A stretch of 64,000 bases of DNA from contig NZ_CP019687.1 in NCBI RefSeq assembly GCF_002003265.1, positions 2,948,501 to 3,012,500 on the forward strand, written 5' to 3'. The notes beneath the pieces were generated by a model. It worked only from the letters and a program-made list of their open reading frames with translations, was not told the origin of the DNA and did not search any database. Shown here piece by piece: positions 42,779-52,886 of the stretch (positions within the stretch are counted from its first letter, which is position 1; each line of letters starts with the position of its first letter). The stretch is from Paenibacillus larvae subsp. larvae. GTDB lineage: Bacteria; Bacillota; Bacilli; Paenibacillales; NBRC-103111. A program made the position numbers and the translations under genes.

Positions 42779-42991
42779 TTATTTGAACACAAGTCGCAGC
42801 AACTCAGAAATGCCCAGGTCTAATAGGAAAAAGTAGATCGTCACGAAGGCTACCGTTGCCAGAACGACAATGGTATAGCTAGTCAACTCTTTACGGCTTG
42901 GCCACTTCACTTTTTTGAGTTCAGCCCAGCTCTCACCAAAGTAAGAGAAAGTTGACCCAAAGCCACGTTTTACTTTAGCCAGAAAAGCCAT
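42779..42991 (-). CDS. secE: Preprotein translocase subunit SecE
   Basis: This 70-residue single-helix SecE has a basic amphipathic segment (WAELKKVKWPSRKEL) and one transmembrane helix (about 40-60). It stabilises SecY. ATG 42991 follows GGAGGTG. It lies between rpmG and nusG as usual. Confidence 0.95.
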   Translation of the reverse strand: MAFLAKVKRGFGSTFSYFGESWAELKKVKWPSRKELTSYTIVVLATVAFVTIYFFLLDLGISELLRLVFK

Positions 42992-43009
42992 TAACTACAC
43001 CTCCACAGA

Positions 43010-43159
43010 CTACCTGGTTTCACGATGAGCGGTATGTTCATTGCAATATTTGCAGAATTTCTTTAACTCCATACGGTCTGGATGGTTGCGCTTATTTTTA
43101 TCGGTTGTATAGTTTCTCTGCTTACAATTCGTGCATGCCAATGTAATGATAACCCGCAT
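43010..43159 (-). CDS. rpmG: 50S ribosomal protein L33 (zinc-binding form)
   Basis: This 49-residue protein ([18 protein letters not shown]...) has two CxxC pairs (CTNC and CKYC), so it is the zinc form. ATG 43159 follows GGGAGGTG. It was found by reading the gap; the position before secE-nusG is standard. Confidence 0.95.
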   Translation of the reverse strand: MRVIITLACTNCKQRNYTTDKNKRNHPDRMELKKFCKYCNEHTAHRETR

Positions 43160-43243
43160 GATGTACACCTCCCGAGACAAGCTCCGTATTCAGTCCTAAA
43201 ATTGCCCATACTAAAATAAGCGAGATTTCAGGCTACCTGCAAT

Positions 43244-43272
43244 AATTTATCACAATGCGCATGTAGTGTCAA
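43244..43272 (-). promoter_or_regulatory. Sigma-A promoter of rpmG-secE-nusG
   Basis: Minus-strand TTGACA (43267-43272), a 17-bp spacer and TAAATT (43244-43249) lie about 85 nt upstream of rpmG. Confidence 0.75.
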
Positions 43273-43399
43273 GGAAAAGATACCTGGTAAAAGGCTGCTC
43301 CCTGCATTCTTAATAGTATTCCATTATTCACGGGGGCCCTGCAGATTAAACCTAAGCCCCCTTAACCTAACCATCATTCATCTTTCTTATTTAGAATAA

Positions 43400-43432
43400 A
43401 AAACACCCCTACTTGCTTACAAGATAAGGGCG
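43400..43432 (-). terminator. Probable terminator of sigH
   Basis: An imperfect stem (CCCTTATCTTG with CAAGTAGGGG) directly after the sigH stop is followed on the minus strand by TGTTTTTTATT. Confidence 0.5.
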
Positions 43433-43437
43433 CCATT

Positions 43438-44082
43438 CTAAATGTCTCTTATTTCCAAATAGCGTTCGAGCTTTCGTTTGACTCTTTGTAAGGCATTATC
43501 AATCGACTTGACATGACAGTCCAGATCTACCGCAATTTCCTGGTAGGAACGTCCATCGAGGTAGAGCATTAGAACTCTTCGTTCCAAATCACTTAGGATT
43601 TCGCCCATTTTATCCTCAAGCCCGCTGAATTCCTCCTGATTAATAATCAGTTCTTCAGGATCCGTCACCCGTGATCCACAAATTACATCCAATAGGGTGC
43701 GGTCGGAATCTTCATCGTAAATAGGCTTGTCTAATGACACGTACGAATTGAGAGGAATGTGCTTTTGCCGTGTTGCCGTCTTGATCGCGGTGATAATCTG
43801 CCGGGTGATGCATAATTCGGCAAATGCCTTAAAGGAGGCCAGTTTATCTCCACGGAAGTCACGAATGGATTTATACAATCCTACCATGCCTTCTTGTACG
43901 ATATCTTCACGATCCGCTCCTATCAAAAAATAAGAACGGGCTTTGGCCCGAACGAAATTCTTGTATTTGTTAATCAAATACTCGAGAGCTTCGCTGTTCC
44001 CCGCACGGTATTCTTCCACGATATCTTCGTCAGTCATAAGATCAAAGGTGGACATTCTTAGTTCTTTGAGGTCAACACTCAC
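43438..44082 (-). CDS. sigH: RNA polymerase sigma-H factor (early sporulation/competence)
   Basis: This 214-residue sigma-70 family factor has region 2 (LINKYKNFVRAKARSYFLIGA), including the core-binding and -10 recognition helices, and region 4 (RSYQEIAVDLDCHVKSIDNAL). Sigma-H starts spo0A and other entry-to-sporulation transcription. GTG 44082 gives MSVDLKEL, as in Paenibacillus relatives; TTG 44088 is closer to GGAGGG and remains possible. It follows rae1. Confidence 0.93.
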   Translation of the reverse strand: MSVDLKELRMSTFDLMTDEDIVEEYRAGNSEALEYLINKYKNFVRAKARSYFLIGADREDIVQEGMVGLYKSIRDFRGDKLASFKAFAELCITRQIITAIKTATRQKHIPLNSYVSLDKPIYDEDSDRTLLDVICGSRVTDPEELIINQEEFSGLEDKMGEILSDLERRVLMLYLDGRSYQEIAVDLDCHVKSIDNALQRVKRKLERYLEIRDI

Positions 44083-44222
44083 TAACAATCCATCCCTCCG
44101 GCTTGCAAAACGCGATTGATTTGCACTCTAAGGATAGGATAAGTATACATTATGTAATCTATCAACGTCAACGGGAAACTGGAAGTTTTCTGCTAAATTG
44201 TTGATAGATTTCCGTACGTTTC

Positions 44223-44738
44223 CTAGTCCCTTCCTCTCCTCCATTGCTCAAGAAGGAGCCTTTGTTCATCACTGAGGCTACGGTCAAACGTATTGCGCCC
44301 AGGAACAAAGTCTTCTTTCAGACTGCGCCCGATCTCCTTCTGGTTTTGCCGGATTTTCACCAGAAGTTCCCCGGCAGGAAGGCGCAGGGCACCTTTGCCG
44401 AAAATCACATGCTGTTCGGTCATATCAGAGGTAGCCACATAGATTCTTTTACGCCGGGAGACGTGTTCTGTAACCAACCGTTCAATGAGTTCATCTGCCG
44501 TTTCTTTTTCTTTAGTGAACAAGATAGTCAAACGGTGTTGATTGTACTTTTTTCCGAGGCCCGGAATTTTATAGGCGTCAAAAACCAGGTATACTTTTAT
44601 TCCGGAATATGACTGGTACTCTGCAAGCATATGGATTAGCCGGTCCCTTGCCTCTTCCATCCCGGAATCCATCCATTTTTGGAGATCCGGCCATGCCCCT
44701 ATTATATTATATCCATCGACAATTAATACCTCTTCCAT
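44223..44738 (-). CDS. rae1: NYN/PIN-like endoribonuclease Rae1 (YacP)
   Basis: This 171-residue protein has a NYN nuclease fold with acidic residues in VDGYNIIG, FDAYK and ATSDMTEQ. B. subtilis Rae1 cuts mRNA in the ribosomal A site. It starts 14 nt after rlmB in the mrnC-rlmB-rae1 cluster, whose members all act on RNA. Confidence 0.9.
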   Translation of the reverse strand: MEEVLIVDGYNIIGAWPDLQKWMDSGMEEARDRLIHMLAEYQSYSGIKVYLVFDAYKIPGLGKKYNQHRLTILFTKEKETADELIERLVTEHVSRRKRIYVATSDMTEQHVIFGKGALRLPAGELLVKIRQNQKEIGRSLKEDFVPGRNTFDRSLSDEQRLLLEQWRRGRD

Positions 44739-44752
44739 GTGAAACCGACTCT

Positions 44753-45490
44753 TTAACTTGAGCTTCTTTGTCTGGCAACCTCATACATAAGTACCCCGGC
44801 AGCCACGGAAGCGTTCAGTGAATTAATTTGTCCGTGCATAGGCAATTTGACGAGAAAATCACATTTTTCTTTCACCAATCTGCCCACACCTTTATTTTCG
44901 TTTCCAATCACTAGGGCAATGGGCATTCTGAAATTGGAGCGATAGACGTCCTCCGCTTGGTTAACATCAGTACCAGCCACCCAGATTCCCTTTTCCTTGA
45001 GTTGTTCTATAGTCTGGGCCAGATTCGTAACCCGGGCTACAGGCACATACTCAACAGCACCGGCAGATGTTTTCGATACTGTTGCAGTAAGGCCTGCGGA
45101 TCTTCTTTTTGGAATGATCACACCATGAACACCTGTACAGTCAGCAGTCCGAAGAATTGAACCGAGATTATGCGGATCTTCGATTTCATCCAAAATTAGG
45201 ATAAACGGGTCTTCCCCTTTTTGTGTGGCCTTATTCAAAATATCTTCAACAGAGGCATATTCGTAAGCTGCTACTTGGGCAACTATCCCCTGGTGCTGAA
45301 TCCCTTCCGCCATTTGGTCCAGCTTCCGCCTATCTACCGTCTGTACAATAATCCCATGCTTTTTGGCTTCCGACAAAACGGAGCCCGCCTGCTGTTTGCC
45401 GGCATTTTCAGCGATCCAGATTTTGTTGATAGTTCTTCCGGATCGCAGTGCTTCAAGCACGGAATGTTTGCCGCCAATAAATTCCTCCAT
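44753..45490 (-). CDS. rlmB: 23S rRNA (guanosine-2'-O-) methyltransferase RlmB
   Basis: This 245-residue SpoU-family enzyme has an N-terminal L30e-like substrate-binding domain (about 1-75) and a trefoil-knot SPOUT domain with NLGSILRTADCTG, GNENKGVGR and INSLNASVAAGV. It should methylate G2251 (E. coli numbering) in the peptidyl-transferase loop. ATG 45490 follows AGGAGG. Confidence 0.94.
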   Translation of the reverse strand: MEEFIGGKHSVLEALRSGRTINKIWIAENAGKQQAGSVLSEAKKHGIIVQTVDRRKLDQMAEGIQHQGIVAQVAAYEYASVEDILNKATQKGEDPFILILDEIEDPHNLGSILRTADCTGVHGVIIPKRRSAGLTATVSKTSAGAVEYVPVARVTNLAQTIEQLKEKGIWVAGTDVNQAEDVYRSNFRMPIALVIGNENKGVGRLVKEKCDFLVKLPMHGQINSLNASVAAGVLMYEVARQRSSS

Positions 45491-45508
45491 CGATAATTTT
45501 CCTCCTAG

Positions 45509-45946
45509 TTATTTCTCTTCCGCGGCTTCGATCGAGGATCTCATGATCTCTTCCAGCCGTTCATACTGCTGGGTGTAATATAAATACCCCAGCAAACATT
45601 CAAAAGCGGTACTATGTCTATAGTCTATAATGTCAGCATTCTTGGGCACAGAACCTGACTTCGCATTGCGTCCGCGTTTTACTATATCTTTCTCTTTTTC
45701 CGACAACTCAGGCATCAGCATTTCAAGCGCTCTTGCCTGGGCTTTGGCAGAAACAAAGCGCGTGGCCTGCTGATGTAAATAATAGGGACGCTGATTTGGT
45801 TTTGAAATTACATACTGTCTGACAAAAAGGTCATATAGGGTATCTCCCACATAGGCCAGAACAAGAGGGTTCAACAAATTCGCCGGCTGGGCCGGCGGGA
45901 AATAAAAGAGGTTAGATGAGCTATATGTCATTATTTTTGCCGCCAT
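45509..45946 (-). CDS. mrnC: Mini-ribonuclease III
   Basis: This 145-residue RNase III catalytic domain without a dsRNA-binding domain matures 23S rRNA ends. The family motif is [14 protein letters not shown], with a second acidic site late ([10 protein letters not shown]). ATG 45946 lies inside cysS; a second ATG at 45931 overlaps the cysS stop (TAATG). Neither has a strong Shine-Dalgarno, so coupling to cysS is likely. Confidence 0.92.
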   Translation of the reverse strand: MAAKIMTYSSSNLFYFPPAQPANLLNPLVLAYVGDTLYDLFVRQYVISKPNQRPYYLHQQATRFVSAKAQARALEMLMPELSEKEKDIVKRGRNAKSGSVPKNADIIDYRHSTAFECLLGYLYYTQQYERLEEIMRSSIEAAEEK

Positions 45947-47328
45947 CTGATGCCTTGGGGTGTATCCTCCAGAAGAATCCCTTTTTCCGTTAAGATATCC
46001 CGGATTTCATCTGCCCTTGCCCAATTTTTGGCCCGTCTTGCTTCTGTCCGTTCTGCTATCAGCTTCTCTATTTCTTCATCCATCAGATCTGTTTCCTCCG
46101 GCTCAAGAATGCCTAGCACAGTATCAAACGATTTAAACTGGTCCAGTAGCATTTCGAGGGTGGAAACATTAACCCGCTCTTCTTTTAGTGTATTGTTAGC
46201 TTCGGAAACCAGCTCAAATACGGCTGTAATGGCATCAGGCGTATTAAAATCATCATTCATCTTAGCTTCAAACTGCGCTTTGATTGCTTGAATACGATTC
46301 TTGACCTGTTCATCGGCAGGCCCTTCCTGAGCGATTTTCAGCCGATGCTTCAAATTAGTTACGGAATTCATGATCCTTTCTAGTCCGTTAGCCGCCTGCT
46401 CCAAGCCGTCCGAGTTAAAATTAATCTGATTCCGGTAATGAGCCATCATCATGAAAAGGCGCAGTACTTGGGGTTTTACCCGCTTCAAAATTTCCCGGAC
46501 CAGCACTCCGTTACCAAGTGATTTTGACATTTTTTCATTATCAATATTTAAGAAAGCGTTATGGAGCCAATACTTTGCCATAGGTTTACACGTAAGGGCT
46601 TCGGTCTGGGCAATTTCACATTCATGATGAGGGAAGGTTAGGTCCACACCGCCACCATGAATATCAATAGTTTCACCCAAATATTTGTGTACTAGAGCGG
46701 AGCATTCAATATGCCAGCCCGGCCGCCCATTTCCCCAAGGACTGGACCAGTATACTTCACCGGGTTTGGCCGCTTTCCACAAGACAAAATCCTGCGGATT
46801 TTCTTTCCTTTCATCCACTTCAATCCGAATGCCATATTGCAGCTCATCCAGATTTTGATGAGAAAGCTTACCATAATCCGCAAATTTCTGCGTACGGTAG
46901 AACACATCTCCTCCGTTCTCATAAGCATAGCCTTTGTCAACCAGCGACCGGATAAACGAGATGATCTCATCCATATTTTCGGTGACGCGGGGATTGATAT
47001 CCGCCTTACGAATTCCCAACGCTTCCATATCTTCGAGGTAAGCCTCAATAAACCGGTCAGCAAGCTCTTTTACAGTTTCTCCGGTTTCCTCCGCTTTGCG
47101 GATCAATTTATCATCCACGTCGGTAAAATTAACAACATAAGTGACATCATATCCGAGGTAAGTCAGGTAACGGTGTACTACGTCAAAAAAGATGGCAGGG
47201 CGTCCATTGCCGATATGAATATAGTTATAAACCGTTGGGCCGCAGACATACATGCTCACTTTACCCGGCACTACGGGTTTAAACTCTTCTTTTTCTCTGG
47301 TCATGGTATTAAACATTCTGAGTGTCAT
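45931..47328 (-). CDS. cysS: Cysteinyl-tRNA synthetase
   Basis: This 465-residue class I synthetase has a HIGN signature ([11 protein letters not shown]), the zinc site (CGPT ... [10 protein letters not shown] ... HHECEIAQ) and [11 protein letters not shown] 47328 ([16 protein letters not shown]) follows GGAGG and overlaps the end of cysE by 20 nt; a longer frame to 47421 has no family match. The cysE-cysS pair is under the cysteine T-box upstream. Confidence 0.97.
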   Translation of the reverse strand: MTLRMFNTMTREKEEFKPVVPGKVSMYVCGPTVYNYIHIGNGRPAIFFDVVHRYLTYLGYDVTYVVNFTDVDDKLIRKAEETGETVKELADRFIEAYLEDMEALGIRKADINPRVTENMDEIISFIRSLVDKGYAYENGGDVFYRTQKFADYGKLSHQNLDELQYGIRIEVDERKENPQDFVLWKAAKPGEVYWSSPWGNGRPGWHIECSALVHKYLGETIDIHGGGVDLTFPHHECEIAQTEALTCKPMAKYWLHNAFLNIDNEKMSKSLGNGVLVREILKRVKPQVLRLFMMMAHYRNQINFNSDGLEQAANGLERIMNSVTNLKHRLKIAQEGPADEQVKNRIQAIKAQFEAKMNDDFNTPDAITAVFELVSEANNTLKEERVNVSTLEMLLDQFKSFDTVLGILEPEETDLMDEEIEKLIAERTEARRAKNWARADEIRDILTEKGILLEDTPQGIRWRQK

Positions 47329-47986
47329 GTTCCTTGACTCCTCCGTTTCTATTCTTCGCTTTTTCCTTCTCCAGTTCCAACCGGAGCTCGTCAATCTGCT
47401 GCTGCATATGTTTACATACATCCATCACAGGGTCGGGCAGATTGGCATGGTCCAGCTTATTCACCCGCATGCCGTCGCGTTTCACCACTTTTCCCGGAAT
47501 GCCAACAACAGTACTATTCGGAGGAACTTCCCTAAGTACAACTGCATTGGCCCCTATGTTCGAATTATCGCCTACTTTAAATGAACCTAACACTTTGGCT
47601 CCGGAAGAAATGACCACTTTATTGCCGATTGTGGGGTGCCGCTTTCCTTTTTCTTTACCAGTTCCCCCTAAAGTAACTCCCTGATAAAGGACCACATCAT
47701 CCCCGATGACACAAGTCTCGCCGATTACTACTCCCATCCCATGGTCAATAAAAAGCCTTTTCCCGATAACAGCCCCAGGGTGGATTTCAATCCCGGTAAG
47801 AAATCGTGAAATCTGAGAGAGAATCCTGGCTATCGTGAAAAAACGTTTTCGAAAAAACCAGTGGGCTATCCGGTGCCACCATATCGCATGGAGCCCGGAA
47901 TAGGTAAAAACAACTTCAAACATGCTTCGTGCCGCAGGGTCGTTATCAAAAACAGCCTGTATATCAGACCTGATTGTTTTCCACAT
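47309..47986 (-). CDS. cysE: Serine O-acetyltransferase
   Basis: This 225-residue enzyme makes O-acetylserine, the carbon precursor of cysteine. It has an N-terminal helical domain and a left-handed beta-helix of hexapeptide repeats with [19 protein letters not shown] and [21 protein letters not shown] 47986 follows AAGGTG at 6-7 nt; a GTG three codons upstream is part of that site. The product joins sulfide from the cysH-sat route. Confidence 0.95.
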   Translation of the reverse strand: MWKTIRSDIQAVFDNDPAARSMFEVVFTYSGLHAIWWHRIAHWFFRKRFFTIARILSQISRFLTGIEIHPGAVIGKRLFIDHGMGVVIGETCVIGDDVVLYQGVTLGGTGKEKGKRHPTIGNKVVISSGAKVLGSFKVGDNSNIGANAVVLREVPPNSTVVGIPGKVVKRDGMRVNKLDHANLPDPVMDVCKHMQQQIDELRLELEKEKAKNRNGGVKEHDTQNV

Positions 47987-48089
47987 CGTGTTCACCTTCT
48001 TTGGGTGGAATCCTAGAAAATACTTTAATCACCTGAATGACTACTTATTTTTCTGGAATCATAAGGAAGAAATCGGAGCATCTGGTCTT

Positions 48090-48350
48090 TAAAAAAGCCC
48101 CCACAGCCGAAACGGCTGCAGAGGCGTGTAGGACGCGGTTCCACTCTGCTTGATTGCCACCGCAGACCACTTCCGCGGTTGGCCATCATACTTGAACACA
48201 TAACGGCGTGTACCGGTTACACCTACTGCGGAAACAGTTCGGCATAACAGCTCCCAGGTGCATTTCCTCATAAGGGGAATAGATAACTCTCAGCCTATAT
48301 ATAGGTTATCCTCTCTGTATATTCCCTCATTATGCATACTTTCCTGTTCA
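48090..48350 (-). ncRNA. T-box riboswitch (cysteine type) of cysE-cysS
   Basis: The core T-box AGAGTGGAACCGCGT is at 48133-48147. It is followed by the terminator CAGCCG-TTT-CGGCTG (48104-48118) with six T (48091-48096). Upstream, a long Stem I-like region contains a TGC triplet at 48260-48262, the likely cysteine specifier, about 115 nt before the T-box. Uncharged tRNA-Cys would stabilise the antiterminator and allow cysE-cysS expression. The specifier call is by position and gene context. Confidence 0.88.
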
Positions 48351-48416
48351 GTGCTTTTTGCTTTTTCCTGTCAATCTAATAGAATTTGCTACTAGTATAG
48401 CGGAGTTTCCTTCAGT

Positions 48417-49871
48417 TTACAATAAGTTCTCCAATCTTGCCGTAACTTTTTCACATCCCAATAATTGAACGGTCATATTCAGATCGCGGCCATGCATTTG
48501 GCCTGTCAAAGCTACACGAATCGGCATAAATAACTGTTTGCCTTTATAGCCCGTTTCTTTCTGTACCTGCTTAAGCATTGCTTTGATGCTATCCGCCGTA
48601 AACACATCGGCCTGCCTTACCTTCTCCAGGAAACTGGCAAGAACAGCCGGTACCTGCTCCTCTTTAAGCACCGGGGCCGCTTCGTCCTCCACGGTCAATT
48701 CCTCACGGAAAAATACGTCCGTCAAAGGCACGATTTCCGCCGCATATGTTAATTGCTCCTGATACAACGCAATCAGGTCTTCAGCCCATTTTTGCTGCTC
48801 TTCTGTAAGCTTCTCAGGCAGCCTTCCCGCCTTTTGCAGATGAGGCAGAGCAAGCCCCGCTATCCGCTTCAGATCAGCCTTTTTGATATAATAATTGTTC
48901 ATCCAGTTCAGCTTATCCATATCAAAAACTGAAGGACTCTTTGCCACACGGTCCAGATCAAACTGGCGGATCAGTTCCTCTTTGGTGAAAATCTCCTCCT
49001 CACCCTGAGGAGACCAGCCTAACAGTGCAATAAAGTTCATTACAGCTTCAGGCAGGTAGCCAAGCTCCTTATACTGTTCTGCAAACTGGATAATCGATTC
49101 ATCCCGTTTGCTCATTTTTTTACGGTCCTGGTTCAAGATCAGGGACAGATGGGCAAACTCCGGAACAGTCAAACCCAGAGCTTCATACATCATAATCTGG
49201 CGCGGGGTATTGGTTAAATGTTCCTCTCCGCGAATCACCAGATTGATTTTCATCAGATGATCGTCAAGGATAACAGCAAAATTATAAGTGGGAATTCCGT
49301 CCGGCCGGACAATGATAAAATCACCGATTCCGTCAGACTCAAACTCCACATGCCCACGAACACGATCATCAAAAGCAATGACCCGCCCCCGGGGTACAAG
49401 GAAGCGTATCGACGGTTTTCGTCCCTCCATCTGATACTGAGCTTTTTGTTCAGCTGTAAGATGACGGCATTTGCCGGAATACATCGGGGTTTCCCCGCGA
49501 GCTTCCATCTCCGTCCGCTCAGCTTCCAGTTCAGTTTCTGAGCAATAACACTCATAAGCATTTCCTTCCCGCAGGAGCTGCTCTACAAAAGGCTTGTACA
49601 AATGAAGACGCTCCGTTTGGCGGTAAGGGCCATAAGGCCCTCCAACATCGACACTTTCGTCCCAGTCCAAACCGAGCCACTTCAGCCCGTTTAATTGATT
49701 TTCAACACCACTCTCTACATGTCTTGTCTGATCGGTATCTTCAAATCGAATTACGAACTGCCCACCAAAACGGCGAGCAAGTAAATAGTCAAATAAGGCC
49801 GTCCGTGCCCCGCCAATGTGTAAATGTCCGGTTGGGCTGGGCGCATAACGCACTCGAATCTGTTCTGTCAT
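48417..49871 (-). CDS. gltX: Glutamyl-tRNA synthetase
   Basis: This 484-residue class I synthetase has the HIGH motif [17 protein letters not shown] and the KMSK motif KKMSKRDES. Like most Firmicute enzymes it is probably non-discriminating and also charges tRNA-Gln for later amidation by GatCAB, which I infer from family knowledge. ATG 49871 follows GAGGGG. It lies before the cysE T-box. Confidence 0.97.
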   Translation of the reverse strand: MTEQIRVRYAPSPTGHLHIGGARTALFDYLLARRFGGQFVIRFEDTDQTRHVESGVENQLNGLKWLGLDWDESVDVGGPYGPYRQTERLHLYKPFVEQLLREGNAYECYCSETELEAERTEMEARGETPMYSGKCRHLTAEQKAQYQMEGRKPSIRFLVPRGRVIAFDDRVRGHVEFESDGIGDFIIVRPDGIPTYNFAVILDDHLMKINLVIRGEEHLTNTPRQIMMYEALGLTVPEFAHLSLILNQDRKKMSKRDESIIQFAEQYKELGYLPEAVMNFIALLGWSPQGEEEIFTKEELIRQFDLDRVAKSPSVFDMDKLNWMNNYYIKKADLKRIAGLALPHLQKAGRLPEKLTEEQQKWAEDLIALYQEQLTYAAEIVPLTDVFFREELTVEDEAAPVLKEEQVPAVLASFLEKVRQADVFTADSIKAMLKQVQKETGYKGKQLFMPIRVALTGQMHGRDLNMTVQLLGCEKVTARLENLL

Positions 49872-49943
49872 CGTTAACCCCTCTTTACTTCATCTATCGG
49901 AAGAAAACCCGAATTATGAAATAGATTTATGAAGTTGATTCTA

Positions 49944-50423
49944 TCATAAATCCCTGATCAAACAAACTACGGATTGAGCCGCAATACCTTCCCCGCGTCC
50001 TGTAAAGCCCAGTTTTTCTGTCGTTGTAGCCTTAACGTTCACCTGTTCCTCATCCGCTTCCAACACTTCAGCAATGATTTTCACCATAGCCGGGATATGA
50101 GGATTCATTTTAGGCTGCTGCGCAATAATAGTGGAATCGGCGTTTCCAAGCCGGTATCCTTTTTCCTTAGCCAACCCCCATACCCTTTTGAGCAGCACGA
50201 GGCTGTTGGCATCTTTGAATTCCTCTTCCGTATCCGGAAAGTGAGTACCAATATCTCCAAGTCCGAGCGCTCCCAGAATGGCGTCCGTAATGGCATGTAA
50301 CAATACATCAGCATCGGAGTGGCCCAAAAGCCCTTTTTCATAAGGAAGTTCTACTCCTCCAATGATACATTTGCGTCCCTCCACAAGCTGGTGCACATCG
50401 AATCCTTGTCCTACTCTGATCAT
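49944..50423 (-). CDS. ispF: 2-C-methyl-D-erythritol 2,4-cyclodiphosphate synthase
   Basis: This 159-residue MEP-pathway enzyme has metal ligands in GFDVHQL and the [15 protein letters not shown] segment, plus [11 protein letters not shown]. It cyclises CDP-ME-2-phosphate in isoprenoid synthesis. The start codon directly follows the ispD stop, so the two consecutive-pathway genes are coupled. Confidence 0.97.
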   Translation of the reverse strand: MIRVGQGFDVHQLVEGRKCIIGGVELPYEKGLLGHSDADVLLHAITDAILGALGLGDIGTHFPDTEEEFKDANSLVLLKRVWGLAKEKGYRLGNADSTIIAQQPKMNPHIPAMVKIIAEVLEADEEQVNVKATTTEKLGFTGRGEGIAAQSVVCLIRDL

Positions 50424-51122
50424 CTACAATTCCTCTCCCTTGTTCTGTAAGATGCATTCAGCCCAAGGAAGGTCCTCGGGTGTTGTGATTTTTATATTCC
50501 TGTAATCGCCTTCTACAACCAATACTTGAGCTCCCAGCCGTTCTACCAGCATGGCATCGTCTGTCCCGGTGAAATTATCCTGCTTAGCTTTGTCATGAGC
50601 TTTCTCCAGAAGAGAACGGCAAAAAGCCTGCGGTGTTTGAATGGCCCACAAGCTCTTGCGGTCAGGTGTAGACCGGATATATCCGGATTCATCTATAACC
50701 TTGATAGTATCTTTGACGGGAACAGCTAATACGGCAGCTCCTGCCTTCTCGGCAGCTTGCCAGCAGGCCCTAATTTGCTTGTCCCGAACAAAAGGTCTTA
50801 CTCCATCATGAACGAGTATCATCTGAACGGAGGCAGGCAGTGCCTTTAGCCCTTCATAAACAGAATCCTGCCTCTCCCGGCCTCCCGGTAATACACGGAC
50901 CACTTTGGTGAGCCCGTAATCTTTCACGTAAGACTTGCATCGTTCAACCTCCTGCGGACCTACTACCAGGACGATTGAATGTGTTTCCGTCATCTGCTGG
51001 AACCGTTCCAGTGTATGTACCAGAATAGGTTTTCCCCCCAGCTTCAGATATTGTTTGCTTTCTTTGGTCCCCATTCTAGAACCTTTACCGGCTGCCACAA
51101 TGATGACACCGAATGTCTCCAT
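50424..51122 (-). CDS. ispD: 2-C-methyl-D-erythritol 4-phosphate cytidylyltransferase
   Basis: This 232-residue nucleotidyltransferase has the CTP-binding AAGKGSRMGTKESKQYL segment and VHDGVRPFV, and makes CDP-methylerythritol. ATG 51122 has an AGGGGGAAAC site. It lies 53 nt after yacL and abuts ispF. Confidence 0.96.
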   Translation of the reverse strand: METFGVIIVAAGKGSRMGTKESKQYLKLGGKPILVHTLERFQQMTETHSIVLVVGPQEVERCKSYVKDYGLTKVVRVLPGGRERQDSVYEGLKALPASVQMILVHDGVRPFVRDKQIRACWQAAEKAGAAVLAVPVKDTIKVIDESGYIRSTPDRKSLWAIQTPQAFCRSLLEKAHDKAKQDNFTGTDDAMLVERLGAQVLVVEGDYRNIKITTPEDLPWAECILQNKGEEL

Positions 51123-51175
51123 GTGTTTCCCCCTGCTTTCCTAACCAAAACTGTACTCTCCCTATCATACTGGTT

Positions 51176-52243
51176 TTACTGGGCTTTTTCCAACAGTTTC
51201 GGTTTAGCAAAAATCATTCGCCCGGCAGAAGTTTGAAGCACACTGGTAACCATTACTTCCAGCATCGCACCGATAAAATCACGTCCTCCCTCTACTACGA
51301 TCATTGTTCCGTCATCAAGATAGGCTACCCCTTGTCCATGTTCTTTGCCGTCTTTAATGACCTGTACGAGGATTTCTTCCCCCGGCAGTACCACCGGTTT
51401 TACGGCATTGGCCAGATCATTGATATTAAGTACGGATACACCCTGCAATTCGCAAACTTTGTTAAGATTAAAATCATTCGTTATGACTTTTCCCTCAAGT
51501 ACTTTTGCCAGGCGTACCAATTTGCTGTCCACTTCCGAACTCTCTTCAAAATCCCCTTCATAGATCAGCACTTTGACATCGAGCTCTTTTTGGATCTTAT
51601 TTAAAATATCCAGTCCCCGTCTGCCTCTATTCCGCTTCAATAAGTCCGAGGAATCCGCTATATGCTGCAGCTCCGCCAAAACAAACTCCGGAATAACCAG
51701 AGTGCCCTCAATAAAACCGGTTTTGCAAATGTCTGCGATTCTGCCGTCAATTATCACACTGGTATCCAGAATTTTATGTTCTTCATACGTTTTACTTCCG
51801 TCATCATTATAATGGATCTGTTTCTTGGGTTTGGACATCCACTGCTGCAAATCTTCCCTTTTGCTAAACCCTACCTGAAAACCCGCAAACCCCAGCAGTA
51901 CGGTGATAGCAACAGGAAACCATGAAGTAAGCCAGTTTATCTGCGTCAAGGAAGGATAAATGAGCACCGAAATGAGTAGACCTGTAATCATGCCTATAAG
52001 TCCGGCAGCCAAATCAGCCGTCGGCACTGCCGAGACGAGGGAGACCCCTTGCTTCAGGAGATAGACACCCGTATCTGTGAGCCAGAGAGATAGAAGCATA
52101 AACATCCCCGCACCAAGTGCAGCTCCCCAGAACTGCTGCCCAGCAAGTACCTCTGCCCCTACGATTTCCTTCACATAATTAGCAGCTTCATATCCTAATA
52201 GAGCACCCATGCAAGTAAACAATAACAAGAACCATTTCTTCAA
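51176..52243 (-). CDS. PIN/TRAM domain membrane protein (YacL family)
   Basis: This 355-residue protein has four predicted transmembrane helices (about 5-130), a PIN nuclease domain (LDTSVIIDGRIADIC, ending VITNDFNLNKVCEL) and a C-terminal TRAM RNA-binding domain (about 285-340). B. subtilis YacL has the same layout and place in the cluster; its RNA target is not established. TTG 52243 with GGAGGTGA 6 nt upstream gives MKKWFLLL. Confidence 0.9.
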   Translation of the reverse strand: MKKWFLLLFTCMGALLGYEAANYVKEIVGAEVLAGQQFWGAALGAGMFMLLSLWLTDTGVYLLKQGVSLVSAVPTADLAAGLIGMITGLLISVLIYPSLTQINWLTSWFPVAITVLLGFAGFQVGFSKREDLQQWMSKPKKQIHYNDDGSKTYEEHKILDTSVIIDGRIADICKTGFIEGTLVIPEFVLAELQHIADSSDLLKRNRGRRGLDILNKIQKELDVKVLIYEGDFEESSEVDSKLVRLAKVLEGKVITNDFNLNKVCELQGVSVLNINDLANAVKPVVLPGEEILVQVIKDGKEHGQGVAYLDDGTMIVVEGGRDFIGAMLEVMVTSVLQTSAGRMIFAKPKLLEKAQ

Positions 52244-52322
52244 AATAGTTCACCTCCATAAATAAATACAGAACCTTTATGTTACAATTATGTTCCAAAT
52301 GTTTCCTCGCTAATCATAAAAA

Positions 52323-52351
52323 TTGAAATATTAGCCAAGGTCCTATATAAT
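52323..52351 (+). promoter_or_regulatory. Sigma-A promoter of the small plus-strand gene
   Basis: TTGAAA (52323-52328), 17-bp spacer and perfect TATAAT (52346-52351) lie 34 nt upstream of the start at 52386. Confidence 0.82.
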
Positions 52352-52385
52352 AAAGTAGAAATGATTTCAAAATGAGGTGCATGGG

Positions 52386-52781
52386 ATGAGTGCTCCGTCT
52401 TTAAAAGATTTCCAGGATCAAGTATCTGAATTATTGTTGCGTCACCGTAGTGTTCTGGATGTTTTGTCCAAATTGCAGCAATCCGGTGCAGCTGTTAACA
52501 GGTCCGTCATCAAGTCAATAACCGAGTGCGGTTGTGTAGAAGTAACAGCCCGCAAGCAAACTTATACACCGGAAATGACATTGGAGCAGGCTAAGCTGCA
52601 GCTGAATACCCATTTAGAGGGCCAACTGTGCGAAAACTGCATGGAAGTAGTTGGGGCTGAAATTGGCAAACACCTCTTTTATTTATCCGCTCTTGCCAAT
52701 CTGCTTGATGTAGATTTGGAAGAAACCGTGGAAAGTGAATCAAAAAAATGTGCTGCTCTCGGTTTATTTAATATGTCTTAG
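52386..52781 (+). CDS. Conserved small protein of unknown function, MazG-like helices with Cys pairs
   Basis: This 131-residue, mostly helical protein is one of only three plus-strand genes. It begins MSAPSLKDFQDQVSELLLRH and has two cysteine pairs: CxC (ECGCVEV, about 47-53) and CxxC (LCENCMEVV, about 80-88). The segment GAEIGKHLFYLSALANLLDV resembles the second MazG pyrophosphohydrolase motif, but the usual catalytic Asp is Lys. Similar proteins occur in Paenibacillus; I do not recognise a proven function. ATG 52386 has GAGGTG at 6 nt and its own promoter and terminator. A metal-binding or degenerate NTP-pyrophosphohydrolase role is only inference. Confidence 0.85.
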   Translation: MSAPSLKDFQDQVSELLLRHRSVLDVLSKLQQSGAAVNRSVIKSITECGCVEVTARKQTYTPEMTLEQAKLQLNTHLEGQLCENCMEVVGAEIGKHLFYLSALANLLDVDLEETVESESKKCAALGLFNMS

Positions 52782-52836
52782 AGAAAGATAACTAGAGTGT
52801 ACGGAAAACTTGACATTATCTCTTTTGACAAGACAA

Positions 52837-52875
52837 AAAAAGCATGTATGTCTCATTAGAGAACACATGCTTTTT
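52837..52875. terminator. Bidirectional terminator between convergent genes
   Basis: The 11-bp stem AAAAAGCATGT (52837-52847) / ACATGCTTTTT (52865-52875) provides T runs on both strands and serves the plus-strand small gene and the minus-strand pssA. Confidence 0.85.
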
Positions 52876-52886
52876 CCTTTGAACTA

